This document shows positions 28,073 through 41,212 of a stretch of 64,000 nucleotides of DNA, piece after piece. Position numbers and translations under genes: made by a program. The stretch covers positions 1,401,592 to 1,465,591 of the forward strand of contig NZ_CP063779.1 of the NCBI RefSeq assembly GCF_021596945.1. The letters are read 5' to 3'. The first letter of the stretch is position 1. The number at the start of each line of letters is the position of its first letter. The stretch comes from Mongoliitalea daihaiensis (GTDB lineage: Bacteria > Bacteroidota > Bacteroidia > Cytophagales > Cyclobacteriaceae). Below the pieces are notes generated by a model. It had not been told where the DNA came from. It searched no databases and saw nothing but the letters and a program-made list of their open reading frames with translations.

Positions 28073-28671
28073 TCAAGCAATTTTTCTTACTTGTACTTTT
28101 ACTTTGCATTGCCAAAGTGACCTATGGACAAGATAGTTTTAATAGCCTCTTTAATGGTAAGGATTTGGAAGGATGGCAGGTTTTCGGAACTGAGCAATGG
28201 TATGTTGAAAATGGACTACTGATTTCCGAAAGTGGTCCGGACAAAGACTATGGTTATCTAGGTACGGTGCAACAGTTCAAGGATTTTGAATTGGAAGCTG
28301 AATTCAAGCAGGAGGCTGATGGGAATAGCGGTATTTTTATTCGATCTACTGTTGATGGCACGAAAGTTTCCGGTTGGCAGGTAGAGGTAGCCCCTCCTGG
28401 GCATGATACAGGAGGAATTTATGAGTCATACGGAAGAGGATGGTTAGTGAAACCAGCTCCAGAAAAAGATGCTGCTTTGCGTTATGGAGATTGGAATCAC
28501 ATGCGCATTGTTGTAAAGGGAGATCGGGTTGTGTCTTATTTGAATGGAGTTGAAATGGTGAATTACGCGGATGAGCAAATTGGAAAAGGTGAAGGAAGTA
28601 TACTCTTGCAGATTCATGATGGAGGGGGGATTAAGATTTATTGGAGGAACATTCGTGTAAAAGAATTGTAA
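28069..28671 (+). CDS. DUF1080 (3-keto-disaccharide hydrolase-like) secreted protein
   Basis: 200 residues with signal peptide MIKQFFLLVLLLCIAKVTYG, so periplasmic rather than lipid-anchored. The PF06439 fold shows LFNGKDLEGWQVFG, GNSGIFIRS, and IHDGGGIKIYWRNIRVKEL at the C terminus. It starts 4 bases inside the previous gene (ATGA overlap), completing a three-gene exported operon with the Tat oxidoreductase. A terminator follows within ~75-115 bases. Confidence 0.88.
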   Translation: MIKQFFLLVLLLCIAKVTYGQDSFNSLFNGKDLEGWQVFGTEQWYVENGLLISESGPDKDYGYLGTVQQFKDFELEAEFKQEADGNSGIFIRSTVDGTKVSGWQVEVAPPGHDTGGIYESYGRGWLVKPAPEKDAALRYGDWNHMRIVVKGDRVVSYLNGVEMVNYADEQIGKGEGSILLQIHDGGGIKIYWRNIRVKEL

Positions 28672-28744
28672 GAATTAAGCAGTAAAGTATTTTGATGGAT
28701 ACGCTGAATACGATTAATTGACCCGCATTACATCTGCTATGTTT

Positions 28745-28788
28745 ATCCCCAATGTTAAGGTTATCGCCAATCATTGGGGATTTTTTTA
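28745..28788 (+). terminator. Terminator of the Gfo/DUF1080 operon
   Basis: 10-bp stem ATCCCCAATG / CATTGGGGAT followed directly by seven T. It separates the sugar operon from the rRNA promoter region. Confidence 0.85.
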
Positions 28789-28980
28789 AATTTTTCTCCT
28801 TGACTTTCAGCTTCTTTAACTGGGTTTCTAAATTATTTTGAGTTGGTATTTTGTGAATGCGAAAAAGAGTTGCACTTTTGCAATCCCAAACGGGGGTAAA
28901 GGATGAAAAGACAGGTACAAACTGTTTTTAAATTGGCATAAAGTAGGGAGGAATCGAAATAAAATTTTTTAAAATTTTGC

Positions 28981-29010
28981 TTTGGATTTAAAATATTCTT
29001 CTTACCTTTG
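28981..29010 (+). promoter_or_regulatory. rRNA operon promoter
   Basis: -33 TTTG at 28981 and -7 TACCTTTG at 29003-29010 (spacing 18), matching the Bacteroidota consensus TTTG-N-TAnnTTTG. A weaker similar element (GCACTTTTGCAATCC) lies near 28874, so tandem promoters are possible. Confidence 0.65.
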
Positions 29011-29096
29011 CAATCCTGTTCGGGAAAACAGAAAAGATTTAAGAGTGCAAGATGAGTGGTGAAGGCTACTTACGAACTATCGAAAGTGATAGAGAA

Positions 29097-29149
29097 GTTC
29101 TTTGAAGTATTGGACGAATGAAAGAAATTTAAACAGCAAAAAACCTGAG
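29097..29149 (+). promoter_or_regulatory. rRNA leader: boxA-like element and 16S processing stem
   Basis: GTTCTTTGA at 29097-29105 recurs at 30800-30808 before the 23S gene, as expected of a Bacteroidota boxA-like antitermination element. The segment 29128-29149 (TTTAAAC..AAAACCTGA) pairs with 30734-30749 (TCAGGTTTTGTTTAAA), forming the RNase III stem around 16S. Confidence 0.55.
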
Positions 29150-29199
29150 ATCTTATAGGAATAAAAATGACTATAGGAATATAAGTCGGAACTAACTTT

Positions 29200-30724
<1,525 letters not shown>

Positions 30725-30872
30725 GGAAGGGTTTCAGGTTTTGTTTAAAAGAGATTGAGTTCGTTCATACTTCACTTTTGAATCCGATGGGGTTCATAAG
30801 TTCTTTGACATGTTGAGTAGAGAATGCAATAGTAATAAGAGAGTTTATAGAGTTTGCAAAAGGGCTCTATAG
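30725..30872 (+). other. Short 16S-23S internal spacer without tRNA
   Basis: About 148 bases with no tRNA-like cloverleaf. It holds the distal half of the 16S processing stem, a second boxA-like GTTCTTTGA (30800-30808), and AGAGAATGCAA (30819-30829), which pairs perfectly with TTGCATTCTCT at 33768-33778 to enclose the 23S rRNA. Confidence 0.75.
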
Positions 30873-33758
<2,886 letters not shown>

Positions 33759-33924
33759 CGAATGCTGTTGCATTCTCTGCGAAACATGATCAACCTAGAG
33801 GCTAGAGTCGAGAACCAAGAGTCAAGACCGGGTTACTCCAGAGAACAAAGATATTACAGATTGAAGACAGAAATACAGGATGGGTTAGTCTCATGTCTAG
33901 TGTCTTATGTCTCACATCTAAAGA
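33759..33924 (+). other. 23S-5S spacer carrying degenerate repeat words
   Basis: The first ~20 bases are the 3' side of the 23S processing stem. The rest includes degenerate words (GAGTCGAGAACCAAGAGTCAAG and GTCTCATGTCTAGTGTCTTATGTCTC, quoted in parts of the spacer) like intergenic low-complexity repeats elsewhere. No gene. Confidence 0.5.
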
Positions 33925-34035
33925 TTAGGCGGCCTAGCGCAGGGGTCCCACCTCTTCCCATCCCGAACAGAGAAGTTAAGCCCTGCAGCGCCGATGGTAC
34001 TGGGGTTACACCCGGGAGAGTAGGTCGCCGCCACA
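33925..34035 (+). rRNA. rrf: 5S ribosomal RNA
   Basis: About 110 bases. Helix I pairs GGCGGC (33928-33933) with GCCGCC (34027-34032). The core CCCATCCCGAACAGAGAAGTTAAG-like loop is present (read in two parts: CCCATCCCGAACAG and AGAAGTTAAGCCC). Ends are estimated. The last 30 bases recur, altered, in two downstream repeats. Confidence 0.93.
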
Positions 34036-34449
34036 TTATTGAACCCTCAGATGAAAATCTGGGGGTTTTGTGTTTGTAGGCTGTTAGGATAGATTTTTAG
34101 GGATAGCAACTGATATATGCTGACGCGATATAAATGGATATATGCCTCCTACCTTTGGTAGGCAGGATCGGCGATATAAAGGGGCAGGAAGTAGAGGAGA
34201 TAGTTTTTTGTGTATTACTTTACATCGTAGCGTGGCGTTCTTTGCGCTTTATCGTTGCGGCCCTTGCGTGAAACTTAGCGGCTTTGCGCCTTTGCGAGAC
34301 ACCCAAAGTTACGGTTTACTGATGTTAGAAAATTTTGAATGATGAACTGGTGGTTCACTGTTCAGTCCCCCTTTATCCTTTCACCTTTACCCTTTTTCCT
34401 ACATCACTCAATCAACCATTTACTCAATTTACCAATCAACTTGAGAAAT
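34004..34449 (+). repeat. Tandem repeat unit 1, beginning in the 5S 3' end
   Basis: 446 bases starting GGTTACACCCGGGAGAG inside the 5S gene, then the terminator, an AT-rich segment with CGATATAAATGGATATATGC, a TTTGCG-word region (TTTGCGCTTTATCGTTGCG) and CACTCAATCAACC words. Small frames inside repeat across copies but have no coding features. Confidence 0.85.
34042..34070 (+). terminator. rRNA operon terminator (first copy)
   Basis: 11-bp stem AACCCTCAGAT / ATCTGGGGGTT with a GAAA loop and one G-T pair, then T-rich tail. This is copied twice downstream. Confidence 0.85.
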
Positions 34450-34915
34450 GGTTACACCCGGGAGAGGAGAGCCTGTCCCGAGGATCGGGATCGCCTCCAC
34501 ATTATTGAACCCTCAGATGAAAATCTGGGGGTTTTGTGTTTGTAGGCTGTTAGGATAGATTTTTAGGGATAGCAACTGATATATGCTTGCGCGATATAAA
34601 TGGATATATGCCTCCTACCTTTGGTAGACAGGATCGGCGATATAAAAGGGCAGGAAGTAGAGGAGATTGTTTTTTGTGTATTACTTTACATCGTAGCGTA
34701 GCGTTCTTTGCGCTTTATCGTTGCGTCCGTTGCGTGAAACTTCGCGGCTTGGCGCCTTTGCGAGACACCCAAAGTTACGGTTTACTGATGTTAGGAAATG
34801 TCGAATGATGAACTGGTGGTTCACCGTTCACTCCCCCTTTATCCTTTCACCTTTACCCTTTCTCCTAAATCACTCAATCAACCATTTACTCAATTTACCA
34901 ATAAACTTAACAAAT
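34450..34915 (+). repeat. Tandem repeat unit 2 with 5S tail fragment
   Basis: 466 bases, roughly 95% like unit 1 by eye. The 5S tail TAGGTCG is replaced by GAGAGCCTGTCCCGAGGATC plus GGGATCG, which contains a 6-bp hairpin TCCCGA-GGA-TCGGGA. The rest follows unit 1. Confidence 0.85.
34508..34534 (+). terminator. Duplicated rRNA terminator (second copy)
   Basis: Same 11-bp stem AACCCTCAGAT / ATCTGGGGGTT as the first copy, unchanged in sequence. Confidence 0.75.
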
Positions 34916-35335
34916 GGTTACACCCGGGAGAGGAGAGCCTGTCCCGAGGATCGGGATCGCTGCCACATTATTGAACCCTCAGGAAAAATCTTGGGGGTTT
35001 TGTGTTTGTAGGCTGTTAGGATAGATTTTTAGGGATAGCAACTGATATATGCTGACGCGATATAAATGGATATATGCTGACGCGATATATTCGGGGGCAG
35101 CAAACAGAGGAGATAGTTTTTTGTGTATTACTTTACATGGTAGCGTGGCGTTCTTTGCGCTTTATCGTTGCGTCCGTTGCGTGAAACTATGCGGCTTGGC
35201 GCCTTTGCGAGACACCCAAAGTTACGGTTTTTCTGATGTTAGAAAATTTTGAATGATGAACTGGTGGTTCACTGTTCACTCTTCCTTTATCCTTTCACCT
35301 TTACCCTTTCTCCTAAATCACTTAATTAACCAATC
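34916..35335 (+). repeat. Tandem repeat unit 3, partly rearranged
   Basis: About 420 bases. It shares the altered 5S tail with unit 2, then a terminator with two changes, then a segment where CGATATAAATGGATATATGC is partly duplicated and the CCTACCTTTGGTAGG hairpin is missing. It fades into CACCAAT repeats before serS. Confidence 0.8.
34974..35001 (+). terminator. Duplicated rRNA terminator (third copy)
   Basis: Stem AACCCTCAG / TTGGGGGTT with two G-T pairs, more diverged loop AAAAATC. It would still fold. Confidence 0.55.
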
Positions 35336-35354
35336 ACCAATCACCAATCACTCA
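35328..35354. repeat. CACCAAT simple tandem repeat
   Basis: Three to four copies of the 7-base word CACCAAT directly upstream of the serS promoter. Confidence 0.7.
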
Positions 35355-35361
35355 CTTTCTG

Positions 35362-35369
35362 TATATTTG
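35362..35369 (+). promoter_or_regulatory. -7 promoter element of serS
   Basis: TATATTTG matches TAnnTTTG exactly, 29 bases before the serS ATG. Confidence 0.55.
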
Positions 35370-35397
35370 CATACTTTAAAAAAAACAGCAAAGAAAT

Positions 35398-36669
35398 ATG
35401 TTACTCGTCAATACGATTAGAGAAAATTTTGAATTGGTGCTGGAAGGTTTGCATAAGCGTAATTTGGCTAATGCAGAGGCTACCTTGCATGAGGTGTTGG
35501 AACTGGATAAGAAAAGGAAAGAAACCCAAACAGAAAGAGACAGTCTTCAAGCCGAATCTAACGCAATCTCTAAACAAATCGGTCTATTGATGAGAGAGGG
35601 CAAAAAAGAAGAAGCAGAGCAAATCAAAACCCGTACAGGAGAGATCAAAGAACAGATTAAAGCACTGGAGGAATCCTATAATACCTATGAAGCGGATTTG
35701 AGGCAATTGCTTTATACCTTGCCTAATGTGCCGCATCACTCTGTACCAAAGGGTAAATCAGCTGACGATAATGAAATCGTACTGACTAACGGAGAAATTC
35801 CTGTCTTGCCAGCAAGTAAAAAACCGCATTGGGACCTTATTAAGGAATATGACATCATTGACTTTGACTTAGGAGTGAAAATTACCGGTGCTGGATTCCC
35901 TGTTTACAAAGGACGAGGGGCCCGACTGCAGCGTGCATTGATTAATTTCTTCCTAGATGAAGCCATGAAGGCAGGCTACATAGAGGTTCAGCCACCTATT
36001 TTAGTGAATGAAGATTCTGGTTATGGTACAGGACAACTTCCAGATAAGGAAGGACAGATGTACGAGGCTACTATGGATAAGTTGTACCTGATTCCTACTG
36101 CGGAAGTTCCAATTACCAATATCTACCGAGATGTAATCTTGGATGAGCGTGCATTCCCTATCAAAAATGTTGGCTATACACCTTGTTTTCGAAGAGAAGC
36201 TGGTAGCTGGGGAGCTCATGTAAGAGGTCTCAACAGACTGCATCAATTTGATAAAGTCGAGATTGTACAGATTGTTCATCCGGACAACTCTTACCAAGCA
36301 CTGGAAGAAATGAGTGCCTATGTTCAGAGCTTATTACAAAAACTGGAATTACCATACCGAGTCCTTAGACTATGTGGTGGAGATATGGGCTTTACTTCTG
36401 CATTGACGTATGATATGGAAGTATTCTCAGCGGCTCAGGAGCGTTGGTTGGAAGTGAGTTCTGTCAGTAACTTCGAAAACTACCAAGCCAATCGCTTGAA
36501 ATTGCGCTACAAAGGAGAAGATAAAAAAACGCAATTGGCGCATACCCTGAATGGAAGTGCCTTGGCATTACCTAGAATAGTGGCATCCATTCTAGAAAAT
36601 AACCAAACGGAAGATGGTATCCGAATGCCACAAGTATTGGTTCCTTACTTGGGATTTGAGTGGATTTAA
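35398..36669 (+). CDS. serS: Seryl-tRNA synthetase
   Basis: 423 residues, full length. N-terminal tRNA-binding coiled coil (about 30-105), then the class II catalytic core: motif 1 near GYIEVQPPILV, motif 2 FRREAGSWGAHVRGL (about 267-281) and motif 3 ALPRIVASILENNQ (about 394-407). It charges tRNA-Ser. It has its own promoter and lies downstream of the rRNA repeats; the adjacency to rRNA has no known functional need. A terminator follows. Confidence 0.97.
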   Translation: MLLVNTIRENFELVLEGLHKRNLANAEATLHEVLELDKKRKETQTERDSLQAESNAISKQIGLLMREGKKEEAEQIKTRTGEIKEQIKALEESYNTYEADLRQLLYTLPNVPHHSVPKGKSADDNEIVLTNGEIPVLPASKKPHWDLIKEYDIIDFDLGVKITGAGFPVYKGRGARLQRALINFFLDEAMKAGYIEVQPPILVNEDSGYGTGQLPDKEGQMYEATMDKLYLIPTAEVPITNIYRDVILDERAFPIKNVGYTPCFRREAGSWGAHVRGLNRLHQFDKVEIVQIVHPDNSYQALEEMSAYVQSLLQKLELPYRVLRLCGGDMGFTSALTYDMEVFSAAQERWLEVSSVSNFENYQANRLKLRYKGEDKKTQLAHTLNGSALALPRIVASILENNQTEDGIRMPQVLVPYLGFEWI

Positions 36670-36698
36670 TGATTTCAATCCAAAAAAATATAAATTTA

Positions 36699-36733
36699 AG
36701 AGGTTGTCCGTAAAAGGCAACCTCTATTTTTTT
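36699..36733. terminator. Terminator between serS and the GDSL gene
   Basis: 8-bp stem AGAGGTTG / CAACCTCT then seven T in the + direction; it overlaps the stop of the convergent GDSL gene. Confidence 0.75.
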
Positions 36734-37365
36734 GTCAAGTAATCGTAAACCGTTTTTGCCATGATGCCCAAACCTTCTTTGTTAGGGTGAACGCCATCGG
36801 GCAATAAATCGCCTCTTCCTTGCAATGGTGTATAAAGATCGATCATTTCTAAGCTAGACTCTTCAATAATCTGCAGCAGGATTGGCCTCATTTCTTCCAC
36901 CATCACAGACTCCCGGATTCCAAAATTATCCTCAGTAACCGGTACAGGAATGAGAATGATAATCCTTCCTGTTTCTGAAAGAGAGCCTTTGAATTCCTTT
37001 ATGAGATCCAAGTAATCTTGTTTGAACTCATCTTTATACTGCCAATTTTGTGGTTTGGAGTCGTTTGTGCCAAGTTTTACCAATAAAATATCGGGTTGGA
37101 AGTCTTTGACCCGCTCCATTTCTGGCTCATTCCAATAAGGGAAATCTCCTTTTTTGAGCAGCGTCCGTCCACTGACTCCGAAATTTTGCACGAGATAGTT
37201 ATCTCCAAGCATGACTTGTAATTGCATTGGATAGCTATCTTCATGCGTTTGTCCTGGACCTTGAGTGATGCTGTTTCCCACACTTGCGATTTTTATAGGT
37301 TGTTGAGCCATAAGCGTAGCACTAACTGAAAAGTAAATGAGTGCAAAGATGATTAGCGGTTTCAT
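36724..37365 (-). CDS. SGNH/GDSL-type hydrolase, secreted
   Basis: 213 residues with signal peptide MKPLIIFALIYFSVSATLMA. The block motifs are SVGNSITQGPG (Ser nucleophile, near 31), NFGVSGRTLL (Gly), LVKLGTNDSKP (Asn) and LPDGVHPNKEG (Asp and His, near 192). The family cleaves ester bonds, often acetyl groups on carbohydrates. Substrate unknown. No partner in an operon. Confidence 0.88.
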   Translation of the reverse strand: MKPLIIFALIYFSVSATLMAQQPIKIASVGNSITQGPGQTHEDSYPMQLQVMLGDNYLVQNFGVSGRTLLKKGDFPYWNEPEMERVKDFQPDILLVKLGTNDSKPQNWQYKDEFKQDYLDLIKEFKGSLSETGRIIILIPVPVTEDNFGIRESVMVEEMRPILLQIIEESSLEMIDLYTPLQGRGDLLPDGVHPNKEGLGIMAKTVYDYLTKK

Positions 37366-37689
37366 AGGTTTGGATTTGTCCTTCCAAACTACTTAAAATT
37401 TCTGTAAAACTTTCCAAGTCGAAAATATATTCTCCTTTCGGGCTAACATCAAATGGAAGAATACTGTGTATTTCTTGAGCAATCCCTTCTTGGTCTAAGA
37501 AAATGTTTTTGCGCAAATGTCATGGTAGTAAAGAACCACCATGGAAGTACAAAAAAGCTACCAAGATGGTTTTAGCTTGAAACGTCATTTTAATGATTAG
37601 TTGCTAAAAATAAGGATGATACATTCAAATCAGTTGTAGCTTTATGCATAAATTGATATTTTTAGAAGAAAAACTTTTATCTATTGGCT

Positions 37690-38850
37690 ATGGTACGACT
37701 AGTTGTTTTGTCATGTTTAATTCTGTTTTTCTCTTGTGCTCAAAAGTCAGAGGAACAAGCAGGCCTAGACTCTCATCTAGAACTAATGGATTCCTTGCGT
37801 GTAGATCATTTAGGTGAAATGATGCTTTTGGATATTAGTCCCAATGGAAAGTATTTGTTGACGGCTGACTATCAAAAAAATCGCTATTATTTAGTGGATG
37901 AAGTGGGTTCAATCAAGCTAACTTATGATAAATCAGGAGACCAACCAGATTCGTTTGGGTTTGCTTATTCCGAAATGGCTTTTTGGGATGATGCATCTGT
38001 TTTTGTGATTGGTTCTAAAGGGTTGAAATGGTACAACCTAGAAGGGCAAGAGGTAAAATTTGCTCCTTTTAACCCTTCTTACCAATTAAAGGGCATTCTG
38101 CGCAACACTGGAGGAGGGCCCATGGTATTGGAAACAGCTGAAGGAAATAAAATCTTGTATCGGGGAGGTGCCAGTGCAGGTAAGCGAATTGAGCGTGGAT
38201 ATTATGAAAAAATCAGAGGTGGTGTATTGATCGACCCTGATGATTTTTCTTTAGAACATCTATTCCCTCTGGATAAGGAATCCCGTTTCTTTGATGGGAA
38301 ACACTATGATGATGGAGATTTATATTCCCGATTGGCAATTGGTCCAGATTATATCTATGTAACCTATGATGCCAATCCTGTTTTATATGCCTATGCGAAA
38401 GAAGCGCCTTATTCACTTCAGTTTAAGAAGCCGTTGGTTTTGAAAGATGTACTGCTAAGTGAGGGAATGCCTGAGGAATTTTTGGACTATGATGTGTATT
38501 TGGATGCCTCAAAAGGTGGTTTGAGAAATTTGCAGACCGATGATCAATATATCTACTTGATGTATTTTGAAGGCATAAGTAAAGAGCGAGTGGCAGAATT
38601 GGATGCTATGTATGAAGTTGACGAGAACAAAGGGGATGCTGCATACGAACAAGAATTGGCTTCAAAGTTTAAACGACTCAAGGTGTTTGATTTACAGGGC
38701 GAAGAGCTAGCAGATATCCTCTTACCATCGTATCTTGATAGCTATTGGGGTTTTATAGCAAGAGACGGGGTTCTATACTTCAATAAATCAGCTAACCTAG
38801 AAATGGAAGAAGACTTTTATACCTTGTACAAGTTGCGGTTAGTTCTATAA
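37690..38850 (+). CDS. Beta-propeller-like lipoprotein
   Basis: 386 residues from the ATG at 37690 (a TTG two codons earlier is weaker). Lipobox FFSC. The blades show LLDISPNGKYLLTADYQ, NGKY/GYYEKI and VFDLQGEELADILLPSYL, similar in style to the propeller lipoprotein at 12.6 kb. No catalytic motif. A binding or structural role at the outer membrane is likely. Nothing is operonic with it on the + strand. Confidence 0.72.
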   Translation: MVRLVVLSCLILFFSCAQKSEEQAGLDSHLELMDSLRVDHLGEMMLLDISPNGKYLLTADYQKNRYYLVDEVGSIKLTYDKSGDQPDSFGFAYSEMAFWDDASVFVIGSKGLKWYNLEGQEVKFAPFNPSYQLKGILRNTGGGPMVLETAEGNKILYRGGASAGKRIERGYYEKIRGGVLIDPDDFSLEHLFPLDKESRFFDGKHYDDGDLYSRLAIGPDYIYVTYDANPVLYAYAKEAPYSLQFKKPLVLKDVLLSEGMPEEFLDYDVYLDASKGGLRNLQTDDQYIYLMYFEGISKERVAELDAMYEVDENKGDAAYEQELASKFKRLKVFDLQGEELADILLPSYLDSYWGFIARDGVLYFNKSANLEMEEDFYTLYKLRLVL

Positions 38851-38941
38851 TTTGGTTCTTACGAGCTTACGTCCTCCGCACACACCTGTGGTTCCTTTGC
38901 GGTTAAGTAGTGCCAGAACACAAGTGAACGCTCCAAACTCT

Positions 38942-39262
38942 TCAATTTTTTTTCCCTACTATCCTCCGAAAAAATTTCTTTTCATGTTCCCAGAAAAACG
39001 AGAACTGTCCAAATACAAATCCCCAAAGCAGCAATACTGCCTGATACAATGGTAGTACAAGAAGCAGGTAAAGGATTGTTTTCCATACACCACCTTTTTC
39101 CATGCTGATTCCTAGGAGATCAAAAATTGGTTGCTTGATGAATAATATGGTGAATCCTGTCAAGGCAAATACTAGCAATACTAACAGCACCTGCTTGATG
39201 CTATTCAGCTGCCATTTGCCTTGAAGTTTTTGGAGAAAATTCTGCTTGTTTGAAGAATCCAT
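38942..39262 (-). CDS. Small two-helix membrane protein (DUF6787-like)
   Basis: 106 residues. Hydrophobic segments at about 24-42 (VLLVLLVFALTGFTILFI) and 63-84 (TILYLLLVLPLYQAVLLLWG), ending GQFSFFWEHEKKFFRRI. I believe it is the Bacteroidota family named DUF6787, based on the YQ..LLLWGFVFGQFSFFW pattern. Function unknown. It lies just downstream of the M14 gene on the same strand, with a 7-base gap, so it is probably co-transcribed with it. Confidence 0.72.
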   Translation of the reverse strand: MDSSNKQNFLQKLQGKWQLNSIKQVLLVLLVFALTGFTILFIKQPIFDLLGISMEKGGVWKTILYLLLVLPLYQAVLLLWGFVFGQFSFFWEHEKKFFRRIVGKKN

Positions 39263-39269
39263 GCTAAGC

Positions 39270-41012
39270 TTATTTTTCTAGACGATAGACAGGGTAACGG
39301 TTATGTGCTTGTTCCTTCCAGGGAGAACGCTCATACACCCACCGGAGTTGGGCTGCGGCATTGTTTCGAAGGTTTTCATCGCTCTCTTTGGCTTCTTCCA
39401 AGACTTTTCTAAGAGATGGGTTTTCCTTCAAGAATTCTGCTGCCAAATCCTCAAAAACATACGCAGAATATCCTTCTTTGGATTGCAAAATGGTATCAAA
39501 GAAATTCCAGTTAAAAAAGGAATCTTCTGATTCAGGTTCAAGCACTTCCATGACGAATTTATTCCGCTCCTGATTCATGGGAATGATGATATCTCCAGCT
39601 CGGAATGAAATAGTCGCAATACTTTTACTGATGCTTGTATTGCTGTGCAGATAATGTCCTTCGAAGGGTCTCTGGGCAGTTTGAAAATCTTGAATATGGT
39701 ATACCGTAACCTCTAGTGTGCTGTCTTTTTCCAGCGTATGTATGCTTACCCCATTTCTTTTCAGGTTTTCGATCACATGGTGCCAGCCTTGAGGGATAAT
39801 ATAAGCGGTCGGTTTGCTAATCTCCAATTTAGCCTCATAGGTTTCGAAAAACTTGACTTCCGTGCTGAATGGTTGATTGCGGTCGTAATATAAGCGCGGC
39901 AAACCTGAAACTTCCGAAGGTTTCTGTGCTGATTGATAGCCATGGAATGGAATCATTCGGTATTTGCTGCGATCCAAAGTGTGTTGAAATGCGAAGGTTT
40001 TTTGTGATTTAACAGCTGCTCTATCCTGTTGATAGGCTTTTACGATAGAGCTTCCATCCTCCCCCATCAGTTGGATAAATATCTTCAACAATTCATAGGT
40101 AGATGCTACTCGATCCTTGTATGGTTTCAACATGTGGGTCTCCGGCATAAAGGATGCTGTACCAAATAAAGAAGCATAGCCACTTGAGTATCTTCCTAAG
40201 TCTTTAAACTGACTCCAACCATCTTCTGGCTTTCCTCCGTAAGCATTGACATAAGGGATCATAGGATATCCGGCAACATCCATCCGCTTATATAGTTCAG
40301 GGTCTAGACGTTCGCGCAGATAATTTCCCATCGCTCCTCCTAATCTGTTGGACTCGGTAGAGATCAAGGTCATAACATGTTGATAGTCTGCTCCATTACT
40401 GACATGGGTATCAACAAATACCTGCGGACTTAACCACTGAAAGATTTGTTGGAATGATCTGCCATTACGGGTATCAGCTTTGATAAAGTCACGATTTAAG
40501 TCATAATTCCGTGCATTCCCACGAAAACCATGTTCCTCTGGACCATTTTGGTTGACTCTACTGAAGGAATTTCTGTTCAAATGCCCTCCGATATTATAGA
40601 CTGGAATGATAGCCAATGCCAACTCCTCGGGATATGGAATTTTTCCTTCCAAAATATCTCTCAACAGCATCATGGAGGCATCGATTCCATCTGGTTCACC
40701 CGGATGAATGCCATTATTGATAAAAAGTATAGGGCGATTACTTTCGTGCCACTGTTTGGGATCAAATATGTGTGCTTTGTCTAATAGAATCACATGAAAA
40801 GGCAGCCCTGCATCCGAAATTCCCATTTCAACCATCTTTACCTCTTCAAAATCGGCGCTTAACTGCTTGAAATAGCTAATCACTTCGTGATATGGAGGGG
40901 TTTGTTTACCTTCTGTCTGTTCAAATAGCATTGGATATTTGGTCTGTGCTAGTAAGGAAAATCCAAAACTTAAACAAAGAAATAGGGTGAATGCAAGTCT
41001 TTTAGCCATCAT
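39270..41012 (-). CDS. M14-family zinc carboxypeptidase, secreted
   Basis: About 580 residues from the ATG at 41012 (41009 also possible), each giving a signal peptide (AKRLAFTLFLCLSFGFSLLAQ). Zinc ligands are in GIHPGEPDG (His, Glu; near 104-112) and VDTHVSNGAD (His). Substrate-binding RNYDLNRDFIK and catalytic Glu in MPETHMLKPYKDR (near 296) are present. It cleaves C-terminal residues, or acts as an amidase on cell-wall peptide in some relatives. The upstream open frame beyond the signal is not coding. Followed by the small membrane gene. Confidence 0.9.
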   Translation of the reverse strand: MMAKRLAFTLFLCLSFGFSLLAQTKYPMLFEQTEGKQTPPYHEVISYFKQLSADFEEVKMVEMGISDAGLPFHVILLDKAHIFDPKQWHESNRPILFINNGIHPGEPDGIDASMMLLRDILEGKIPYPEELALAIIPVYNIGGHLNRNSFSRVNQNGPEEHGFRGNARNYDLNRDFIKADTRNGRSFQQIFQWLSPQVFVDTHVSNGADYQHVMTLISTESNRLGGAMGNYLRERLDPELYKRMDVAGYPMIPYVNAYGGKPEDGWSQFKDLGRYSSGYASLFGTASFMPETHMLKPYKDRVASTYELLKIFIQLMGEDGSSIVKAYQQDRAAVKSQKTFAFQHTLDRSKYRMIPFHGYQSAQKPSEVSGLPRLYYDRNQPFSTEVKFFETYEAKLEISKPTAYIIPQGWHHVIENLKRNGVSIHTLEKDSTLEVTVYHIQDFQTAQRPFEGHYLHSNTSISKSIATISFRAGDIIIPMNQERNKFVMEVLEPESEDSFFNWNFFDTILQSKEGYSAYVFEDLAAEFLKENPSLRKVLEEAKESDENLRNNAAAQLRWVYERSPWKEQAHNRYPVYRLEK

Positions 41013-41078
41013 AGGAAATTTAATACAAGAATAGGCCGAAAGGAGGAGAGATGCAAGAGAAATGAAGGGAGGAAAATA

Positions 41079-41112
41079 GAAGCAAGAAGCAAGAATCAAG
41101 AAGCAAGAGGCT
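41079..41112. repeat. Degenerate AAGCAAGA tandem repeat
   Basis: About four irregular copies of (A/G)AAGCAAGA or AATCAAGA between the M14 gene and the next gene. A similar style occurs in the 23S-5S spacer. Confidence 0.6.
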
Positions 41113-41212
41113 CGCAGAATACACAGAAAGCGCGGAAAAATGAACAGATAAATCTTTTTGGGAGATTTATTCGTCTATATGTTGATTTTTCAACCTAAAA
41201 CTATGGAAGTGG

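Noticed and set aside
34142-35252. Repeated small frames in the tandem units (opening MPPTFGRQDRRY)
   Set aside because: Similar in each unit only because the DNA is duplicated. No signal, motif or promoter, and unit 3 has lost the start region.
37322-37516. Minus-strand frame of 64 codons before the GDSL gene
   Set aside because: Starts with TTG, overlaps the GDSL start by 44 bases and shows no family. A real small protein cannot be excluded, but support is too weak.
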